From NCBI GenBank assembly GCA_017997315.1, contig JAGOFF010000167.1, positions 1 to 5,483 on the forward strand: a stretch of 5,483 bases of DNA. The letters run 5' to 3'. Both the position numbers and the translations under genes were made by a program. Below, piece by piece: positions 1 to 4,382 of the stretch. Positions within the stretch are counted from its first letter, which is position 1. Every line of letters starts with the position of its first letter. The notes under the pieces are model-generated. The model did no database searches. It was not told where the DNA came from and worked only from the letters and a program-made list of their open reading frames with translations. Source of the stretch: Clostridia bacterium (GTDB lineage: Bacteria; Bacillota; Clostridia; Saccharofermentanales; UBA5734).

Positions 1-375
1 GTGTACACCGGGATCCTGTACCTCATGGACCTCCTGGGGGTGTCCGCCGGACTCGGCGCGCTGGTGACCCTCCCGCTCGGACTCCTGTCCGTCGCGGTCT
101 CGCTCAAGATCTCGCTGGAGATCGTGCGGGGAATCGAGGACATGGAGACGGCGTCCGGACGGGATCTGCATGCCGCATCACTCCGGCTCGTCTGGATCTG
201 GATGGCGGTCGCTTCGTTCGCGTCCGTCGCGCTGCTCTACATCGCCCCCGCGCTCTCGCTTGTCAGCATGCTGCTCGGCATGGCCGCCAACATCGTGTTC
301 CTGTTTTCATTCCACAAGTCGAAGAACCTTTTCGAGGAGTTCCGGGACCGCATTCCCACCCGGAATCCGGACTAG
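1..375 (+). CDS. Small multi-pass membrane protein of unknown function (possibly 5'-partial)
   Basis: The frame is open from the first base, reads 124 residues and stops at TAG 373-375. The first codon is GTG, but nothing upstream is visible, so it may be either a start or an internal valine; I treat the left end as uncertain. Hydrophobic stretches lie at about residues 4-38 (enough for two helices, with a Pro-Leu-Gly turn near 25-27) and 63-104 (two helices, broken near Ala-Pro 82-83). Between them is a charged loop (residues 43-57, with Arg, Glu and Asp). The tail from residue 105 is charged and rich in Lys, Arg, Glu and Phe, so it is probably cytoplasmic. It could be a whole four-helix protein or the C-terminal part of a larger one. 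I do not recognise the family. It ends 22 bases before the ThuA-like gene on the same strand, so co-transcription is likely, but its role is unknown. Confidence 0.6.
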   Translation: MYTGILYLMDLLGVSAGLGALVTLPLGLLSVAVSLKISLEIVRGIEDMETASGRDLHAASLRLVWIWMAVASFASVALLYIAPALSLVSMLLGMAANIVFLFSFHKSKNLFEEFRDRIPTRNPD

Positions 376-385
376 AACGCCCGCC

Positions 386-392
386 AAGGAGG
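386..392 (+). promoter_or_regulatory. Ribosome binding site of the ThuA-like gene
   Basis: AAGGAGG lies five bases before the ATG at 398 and is a near-perfect Shine-Dalgarno sequence. It fixes the start of the ThuA-like protein. The same frame stays open upstream to at least 170, but that stretch overlaps the membrane-protein gene and has no comparable ribosome binding site. Confidence 0.8.
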
Positions 393-397
393 CCGCC

Positions 398-1045
398 ATG
401 AAAACCGTCGCCGTCCTGACCGGGGGACACCCCTACGACGTCCCCGCCTTCACCGCCTGCCTGCGGAGCCTGCCCGGGATCGACTGCCATGTGCAGTCGG
501 TCCGGGAGTTCTGCACCGATTTCGGGGGATACACCGACCGGTATGACGCGGTCGTGTTTTTCACGATGGATCTCTCGACCCCTGCGGACGAACCCGCCTG
601 GGACACCGCCGACAAGCGCTCGATCGAAGCCGTCGCGGAACGGGGCCAGGGGATCGTCGTGCTTCACCACGCGGTGCTCGCGTATCCCGGATGGGACACC
701 TGGACCGCGGTCACCGGGATCCCGGACCGGTCGGACTACCGGTACGCGTTCGGACGCACCGTCCGGTCGCACGTCGAGAATCCGGACCACCCGGTGACGC
801 GCGGGCTCGCGGACTGGGACCTCGTCGACGAGACCTACGATGCCGCGGATCCCGGCGACGGGTCGGAGATCCTGCTGTCCACCCCGTGCACGGAAAGCAT
901 ACGCGCGATCGCCTGGACCCGGCGGTACCGGAACGCGCGGGTGCTGTGCTACCAGTCCGGACACGACCGCGCGGCCTACGCGGATCCGAACTTCCGGACC
1001 GTGCTTGGACGCGGGATCCTGTGGACCTGCGGGGAGGGACGCTGA
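398..1045 (+). CDS. ThuA-like domain protein (class I glutamine amidotransferase-like fold)
   Basis: A 215-residue protein that is essentially one ThuA domain. Matching features, in order: a strand then Thr-Gly-Gly-His-Pro (residues 8-12); a Tyr-Asp-Ala-Val-Val-Phe-Phe strand (49-55); Gly-Gln-Gly-Ile-Val-Val-Leu-His-His-Ala (83-92), the typical ThuA 'G-x-V-x-LH' strand; His-Pro-Val-Thr-Arg-Gly-Leu (131-137) followed by Trp140 and Asp-Glu-Thr-Tyr (144-147); Gly-His (188-189); and a closing Phe-x3-Leu-x2-Gly-Ile-Leu-Trp (199-209). There is no signal peptide, so it should be cytoplasmic. The family is named for a rhizobial trehalose-utilisation protein; related domains occur in bacterial sugar pathways involving 3-keto-glycosides, but the reaction of this one cannot be read from sequence. 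Its stop is one base before the oxidoreductase start, indicating translational coupling. The family call is strong; the sugar role is inference from the neighbour. Confidence 0.85.
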   Translation: MKTVAVLTGGHPYDVPAFTACLRSLPGIDCHVQSVREFCTDFGGYTDRYDAVVFFTMDLSTPADEPAWDTADKRSIEAVAERGQGIVVLHHAVLAYPGWDTWTAVTGIPDRSDYRYAFGRTVRSHVENPDHPVTRGLADWDLVDETYDAADPGDGSEILLSTPCTESIRAIAWTRRYRNARVLCYQSGHDRAAYADPNFRTVLGRGILWTCGEGR

Positions 1046-1046
1046 C

Positions 1047-2144
1047 ATGACGAAACGGATGATCCAGGTCGGGACCGGCGGCTGGGGGGCATGGTGGTGC
1101 GAAAAATTCCTGCCGCCCAACGTAGCGGACGGCCGCATCGAGGTCGTCGCCGCGGTCGACGTCGACCCGGCCGCGCTGGAAAACGCGAAGAGGCACCTCG
1201 GGCTCTCCGACGCGCAGTGCTTCACCGACCTCGCGCGCGCGTTTGACGAGGTCCGCGCGGATTTTTGCACGGTCGTGGTGCCCCCGCGGTTCCACGAGGA
1301 GGTCGTCGACTGCGCGCTCCGGCACGGGATGCACATCCTGTCGGAAAAGCCGATCGCGGACACGCTGGAGACTTCGGTCCGGATCGCGGACAAGGTCCGG
1401 CGGGCCGGCGTCAAAATGGGTGTGACCATGAGCCACCGGTTCGACATGGACAAGACCGCTCTCCGGGAAGAACTCCGCAGCGGACGGAACGGCCGACTGG
1501 ACTACCTGTCCGCCCGGTACTCCACCGACCTGCGGCGCGCGGGCAGCTGGGGATTCCGGCACGACATGGACCATCCGCTGATGCTCGAGGGCGCGGTCCA
1601 CCACCTCGACCTGCTCGCGGACATGGCCGGCGCCCGGGTCGAGACCGTGTACGCCGCCACCTGGAATCCGGCATGGAGCGATTTCCGGAACAACGCGCAG
1701 GGGTTGGTCCTCATGACCTGTGAAAACGGAGTGCGGGTGGCGTACGAGGGCGCGGACACCAACGCGGTCGGACTGAATCCGTGGGGCAGCGAGTACATCC
1801 GCGCGGAATGCGAGAGCGCGACGCTGATCCTCGACCACCGGCGGCTGGAGCGGTTCGCCTACAACCCGGAAGCGACCTGGACCGCCGCGCGCGAAGGCGC
1901 CGGGGAACCGGTCCCGATGCGGGAGCAACCCAAGTGGGCGAACGCCTGGCTGATCGAAAAGTTCACGGACTGGCTGGACGGCGGCCCTGCGATGGAAACC
2001 TGCGTGGAGGACAACCTGCAGTCGGTCGCCATCGTGGCCGCAGCGATCGAGAGCGGCCGGACCGGGTTGCCCGTGCGGGTGCAGGACCTGCTCGCCGAGA
2101 CCCGGGAGAGGATCCGCACGGAGGCGTCCGGACGCGGGAACTGA
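1047..2144 (+). CDS. Gfo/Idh/MocA-family NAD(P)-dependent oxidoreductase
   Basis: 365 residues, normal for the family. The N-terminal Rossmann domain (about 1-125) begins with Gly9-x-Gly11-x-x-Gly14 and has an acidic end to strand 2 (Val-Asp-Val-Asp, 37-40), which favours NAD(H) over NADP(H). The family signature Glu-Lys-Pro is at 100-102, with Lys101 the expected catalytic/cofactor lysine. In the C-terminal alpha/beta domain, the usual Asp-x-Gly-x-His-x-x-Asp motif appears as Glu181-Gly-Ala-Val-His185-His-Leu-Asp188, so His185 is the likely catalytic histidine and Glu replaces the first Asp. Members oxidise or reduce hydroxyls of sugars, inositols and related compounds; the substrate here is unknown. 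The start is ATG 1047, preceded by GGGGAGGG at 1031-1038, inside the end of the ThuA-like gene. The one-base gap to that gene suggests a two-gene module like thuA-thuB. It is cytoplasmic, with no signal peptide. Confidence 0.92.
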   Translation: MTKRMIQVGTGGWGAWWCEKFLPPNVADGRIEVVAAVDVDPAALENAKRHLGLSDAQCFTDLARAFDEVRADFCTVVVPPRFHEEVVDCALRHGMHILSEKPIADTLETSVRIADKVRRAGVKMGVTMSHRFDMDKTALREELRSGRNGRLDYLSARYSTDLRRAGSWGFRHDMDHPLMLEGAVHHLDLLADMAGARVETVYAATWNPAWSDFRNNAQGLVLMTCENGVRVAYEGADTNAVGLNPWGSEYIRAECESATLILDHRRLERFAYNPEATWTAAREGAGEPVPMREQPKWANAWLIEKFTDWLDGGPAMETCVEDNLQSVAIVAAAIESGRTGLPVRVQDLLAETRERIRTEASGRGN

Positions 2145-2178
2145 TGCGGGCGGATCATATTGACTATCCGGACGGATG

Positions 2179-2207
2179 TTGTTTTTCGATGCCTTGTAAG
2201 TTATCAT
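2179..2207 (+). promoter_or_regulatory. Candidate promoter of the XRE regulator gene
   Basis: TTGTTT (2179-2184) and TATCAT (2202-2207) are separated by 17 bases and resemble sigma-70/sigma-A -35 and -10 boxes. Transcription would start near 2214, leaving a leader of about 28 bases before the TTG start. The stretch from about 2150 to 2250 is clearly more AT-rich than the genes on either side, which fits a promoter. The element is assigned by eye. Confidence 0.5.
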
Positions 2208-2215
2208 CGTAAAAA
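2182..2215. promoter_or_regulatory. Imperfect inverted repeat over the promoter, candidate operator
   Basis: The left arm TTTTTCGATG (2182-2191) pairs with the right arm CATCG-T-AAAAA (2205-2215) apart from one extra T at 2210, with a 13-base spacer. The arms cover much of the -35 box and the whole -10 box of the candidate promoter. This is where an autorepressing XRE protein would be expected to bind. Binding by the downstream regulator is inference. A shorter perfect repeat, ATCCG-GA-CGGAT, lies just upstream at 2166-2177. Confidence 0.35.
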
Positions 2216-2226
2216 GAAAACCTCAG

Positions 2227-2232
2227 AGGAGG
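2227..2232 (+). promoter_or_regulatory. Ribosome binding site that decides a TTG start
   Basis: AGGAGG, inside the longer AGAGGAGGT (2225-2233), lies nine bases before the TTG at 2242. No in-frame ATG occurs nearby: the ATG at 2249 is out of frame. The strong ribosome binding site is therefore the main evidence for TTG as the start codon. Confidence 0.75.
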
Positions 2233-2241
2233 TACATACGT

Positions 2242-2514
2242 TTGAAACATGAATCCTTGCAAGGACGAATTTCTCTTCCGGAACCCGCTGATGTTCCGGA
2301 TCCGACGGAGCCGGAACTCAAAGCCGGCATCCTGCAGGAGATTGTCCGGACGCGCAGGGACCGGGGGATCAGCCAGAAGAAGCTGGAGCAACTGAGCGGC
2401 GTCCGGCAGCCCGTGATCGCACGCCTGGAGGGTTCTGCGACCGATCCCCGGTTGACGACGCTGCTCCGGATCCTCCGCGCACTCGGGAAGAAGCTGGTCA
2501 TCGAGGACATCTAG
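2242..2514 (+). CDS. Small XRE-family helix-turn-helix transcriptional regulator (orphan antitoxin-like)
   Basis: A 90-residue DNA-binding protein started by TTG behind a strong ribosome binding site. Residues 1-25 are polar and Pro/Glu-rich, probably a flexible arm. The five-helix XRE/Cro-CI type domain follows: helix 1 at about 26-40, helix 2 at 44-51 (Ser-Gln-Lys-Lys-Leu-Glu-Gln-Leu), recognition helix at 55-63 (Arg-Gln-Pro-Val-Ile-Ala-Arg-Leu-Glu), then Asp-Pro-Arg-Leu-Thr-Thr-Leu-Leu (68-75) into helix 4/5. It ends with a short strand, Lys-Lys-Leu-Val-Ile (83-87). This compact plan, ending in a strand, is typical of HigA-type antitoxins and small autoregulators. No toxin gene lies beside it: upstream is the oxidoreductase and downstream the acyl-CoA synthetase. 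It may control itself and perhaps the synthetase gene that starts 69 bases after its stop. The regulatory target is inference. Confidence 0.88.
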   Translation: MKHESLQGRISLPEPADVPDPTEPELKAGILQEIVRTRRDRGISQKKLEQLSGVRQPVIARLEGSATDPRLTTLLRILRALGKKLVIEDI

Positions 2515-2530
2515 GGACACGGCACAAACC

Positions 2531-2550
2531 GCGCAGGCCGGGCCCTGCGC
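2531..2550 (+). other. GC-rich hairpin between the regulator and acyl-CoA synthetase genes
   Basis: GCGCAGG (2531-2537) and CCTGCGC (2544-2550) form a perfect 7-bp stem around a 6-base loop. No T-run follows, so it does not look like an intrinsic terminator. It could attenuate or stabilise a message shared by the two genes, or have no function. Confidence 0.35.
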
Positions 2551-2576
2551 ATCACATCAACTCGCGACGGGAGCAA

Positions 2577-2594
2577 GACACGCATGACACGCAT
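2577..2594 (+). repeat. Tandem 9-bp repeat duplicating a start codon
   Basis: GACACGCAT occurs twice without a gap (2577-2585 and 2586-2594), each copy followed by G. The repeat gives two in-frame ATGs, at 2584 and 2593, at the start of the acyl-CoA synthetase gene. The weak ribosome binding site GGGAG (2569-2573) is 10 bases from the first and 19 from the second, favouring the first. Confidence 0.8.
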
Positions 2595-4293
2595 GAATTA
2601 TCCCCTGTACGAAACGACCGAGTTCGAGAACATCCGGATCATGGTCGAAAACGCCGCGAACCGGTTTCCCGACCGGATCGCCTACTCCTACAAAACCGAT
2701 CCCCGGGACGCCGCGACCGTGGACGTGACTTTCGCCGCGGCCCGCGACCGCATCCGCGACATCGGGACCGGATTGGCGTCGCTGGGTCTGGCCGGCCGGC
2801 ATGTCGCGCTCGTCGGCGAGAACTCCTACGACTGGATCTGCAGTTACTTCGCGCTGATGGCGATCGGTTCGGTCGTCGTTCCGGTCGACAAGGATATGCC
2901 TGCGGAAGACATCGCGGACATCCTGCGCACCGCGGACTGCGCGGGACTCCTGTACGGCGCGGCGGCCGAGTCCAAAGCCGCGGTGTGCCAGGACCGCGTC
3001 CCGTCGCTGGAAATTCTGGTGTGCATGGGAAAACCCGGGCTCGACGGCGCAATCCCTCTCGACCGGGTGGCCTCGCAGGGCCGCGAAGCGTTCCTCGCGG
3101 GCGACAACGGCTACTACGACCGGACGATCGATCCGGACCGGCTTGCGACCATCGTGTTCACCTCGGGCACGACCGGGAAGGGCAAGGGGGTCATGCTGTC
3201 CCAGCGCAACATCTCACTCGACATGACCAACGGGATGTACTACTTCCAGATCACGCCCCGGACGATCTGCACCCTGCCGCTGCACCACACGTTCGGATCC
3301 ACGGTCATCCTCGTCGGGCATTTCTCGCAGGGAGCGACGGTGTACATCTCAAGCGGGCTCCGGTACATCGGAGCGGAAATCCGGGAGATCCAGCCGTCCC
3401 ACCTGGTGCTGGTCCCTCTCTTTCTGGAAAAGCTCCACGCCCGGATCTGGTCCGGCGCGGAAGAGCAGGGCAAGGCCGGCGCGCTCCGCGTCCTGATCCG
3501 GATCAGCAATGTGCTTCGCAAGGTCGGGATCGACCTGCGCCGCATCCTTTTCAAGAGCGTGCTCGCGCAGCTCGGCGGCCGGCTCGAGATGGTCATCTCG
3601 GGAGGTGCGGCACTCCGCCAGGACATCATCGATACGTTTGACGGGATCGGCGTCACGCTCCTCAACGGGTACGGAATCACCGAGTGCGCCCCGCTGGTGT
3701 CCTGCAACCGCAACCGCTTCCAGAAGAGTGGAAGCGTGGGGCTCCCGATCAAGGACGAGCAGGTCCGGATCCTGGATCCGGACGAAAACGGCGAGGGCGA
3801 GATCTGCGTCAAGGGGCCCAACGTCATGATGGGCTACTACAAGGATCCGGAGGCCACCGCGGCGGCGTTCGACGCGGACGGCTTCTTCCGGACCGGGGAC
3901 TACGGCAGGCTGGACGCGGACGGCTGGCTCTACATCACCGGCCGGCTCAAGAACCTCATCATCCTGTCCAACGGTAAAAACGTGTACCCCGAGGAGATCG
4001 AAAACGAGCTGGCACGCATCCCGGGCGTCGGCGAGGTCGTCGTCTACGCCGGCGAGAGCGCCGCGCAGAACAGCCGGGAGGCCATCGTCGCCGAGATCTG
4101 GCCGGATGCCGACAAGCTCCGGTCGCTCGGGATCACGGACGCGCAGGAGTACTTCAACGCCGAGGTGCGGAAGGTCAATGCCCGGATGGTCTCCTACAAG
4201 GCCGTGAACCTCGTGAAACTCCGCGCCGAGGAATTCCCCAAGAACACGACCAAGAAAATCCAGCGCTTCCACATCGACAAGCGCATCGACTGA
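2584..4293 (+). CDS. AMP-forming long-chain fatty-acid--CoA ligase (acyl-CoA synthetase)
   Basis: A complete 569-residue member of the ANL (acyl/aryl-CoA synthetase) superfamily. It would activate a fatty acid with ATP to an acyl-AMP, then transfer the acyl group to CoA (EC 6.2.1.3 type). Motifs in order: P-loop Thr-Ser-Gly-Thr-Thr-Gly-Lys-Gly-Lys-Gly-Val (193-203); Leu-Pro-Leu-His-His (231-235); Ser-Gly-Gly-Ala (339-342); Gly-Tyr-Gly-Ile-Thr-Glu (362-367) for adenylate binding; Phe-Arg-Thr-Gly-Asp (435-439), with Asp439 expected to bind ribose; hinge Gly-Arg-Leu-Lys-Asn (453-457); Gly-Lys-Asn-Val-Tyr-Pro-Glu-Glu-Ile-Glu (464-473); and near the end Thr-Thr-Lys-Lys-Ile-Gln-Arg (555-561), where Lys558 aligns with the adenylation lysine. 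There is no signal peptide or membrane helix. Start ATG 2584 is preferred over ATG 2593 by ribosome-binding-site spacing. No acyl-carrier-protein gene is adjacent, so free fatty-acid recycling is likelier than a natural-product role. Chain length cannot be judged. Confidence 0.93.
   Translation: MTRMNYPLYETTEFENIRIMVENAANRFPDRIAYSYKTDPRDAATVDVTFAAARDRIRDIGTGLASLGLAGRHVALVGENSYDWICSYFALMAIGSVVVPVDKDMPAEDIADILRTADCAGLLYGAAAESKAAVCQDRVPSLEILVCMGKPGLDGAIPLDRVASQGREAFLAGDNGYYDRTIDPDRLATIVFTSGTTGKGKGVMLSQRNISLDMTNGMYYFQITPRTICTLPLHHTFGSTVILVGHFSQGATVYISSGLRYIGAEIREIQPSHLVLVPLFLEKLHARIWSGAEEQGKAGALRVLIRISNVLRKVGIDLRRILFKSVLAQLGGRLEMVISGGAALRQDIIDTFDGIGVTLLNGYGITECAPLVSCNRNRFQKSGSVGLPIKDEQVRILDPDENGEGEICVKGPNVMMGYYKDPEATAAAFDADGFFRTGDYGRLDADGWLYITGRLKNLIILSNGKNVYPEEIENELARIPGVGEVVVYAGESAAQNSREAIVAEIWPDADKLRSLGITDAQEYFNAEVRKVNARMVSYKAVNLVKLRAEEFPKNTTKKIQRFHIDKRID
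3763..3783. repeat. 21-bp palindrome inside the acyl-CoA synthetase gene
   Basis: GTCCGGATCC (3763-3772) and GGATCCGGAC (3774-3783) are perfect reverse complements around a single T. The sequence codes for Val-Arg-Ile-Leu-Asp-Pro-Asp (residues 394-400). Each arm contains the locally over-abundant hexamer TCCGGA. It may be a by-product of codon preference. Confidence 0.85.
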
Positions 4294-4310
4294 CCCGCCC
4301 CGCAGCGTCC

Positions 4311-4346
4311 TGACGTCACCGCGCATGCTACACTTTTACCGTAGCA
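4311..4346 (+). promoter_or_regulatory. Candidate promoter/operator region of the clostripain-like gene
   Basis: The gap between the acyl-CoA synthetase and protease genes contains the 8-bp palindrome TGACGTCA (4311-4318). It also holds an extended -10-like sequence TGCTACACT (4326-4334; TACACT box at 4329-4334). I see no good -35 box at standard spacing. TGCTAC (4326-4331) also forms a perfect 6-bp inverted repeat with GTAGCA (4341-4346) across a 9-base spacer, overlapping the presumed -10 and start site. A promoter here would make the protease a separate unit. The evidence is modest. Confidence 0.35.
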
Positions 4347-4370
4347 GGTTCTGACGGGCGCGTGCCGCGC

Positions 4371-4376
4371 GGGAGG
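4371..4376 (+). promoter_or_regulatory. Ribosome binding site of the clostripain-like gene
   Basis: GGGAGG lies six bases before ATG 4383 and supports that start over the later in-frame GTG at 4446. It directly follows a small GC-rich stem, GCGCG (4358-4362) with CGCGC (4366-4370), that might affect access to it. Confidence 0.75.
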
Positions 4377-4382
4377 ATCGGG

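Noticed and set aside
263..1453. 396-codon minus-strand open frame opposite the ThuA-like gene
   Set aside because: It is a shadow of the ThuA-like and oxidoreductase genes, with no family resemblance.
2124..2135. Perfect 12-bp palindrome GCGTCCGGACGC near the end of the oxidoreductase gene
   Set aside because: It is in coding sequence, lacks a T-run so is not a terminator, and is explained by the general TCCGGA excess.
2160..2190. Alternative promoter using TTGACT at 2160-2165
   Set aside because: The -35 match is good, but no acceptable -10 box lies 16-18 bases downstream; the TTGTTT/TATCAT pair fits better.
711..2207. Long open frame (498 codons) on the minus strand opposite the oxidoreductase
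   Set aside because: It lies antisense to genes with clear family motifs, has Arg/Pro/Gly-rich low-complexity translation and no convincing ribosome binding site. Such frames are expected in GC-rich DNA.
2531..2550. Intrinsic terminator after the XRE regulator
   Set aside because: The stem is good, but the following bases (ATCACATCAA) contain no T-run. It is kept only as a hairpin of unknown function.
2145..2583. Toxin-antitoxin pair around the XRE regulator
   Set aside because: No short toxin-like open frame fits in the 97 bases before or 69 bases after the regulator, and both neighbours are metabolic enzymes.
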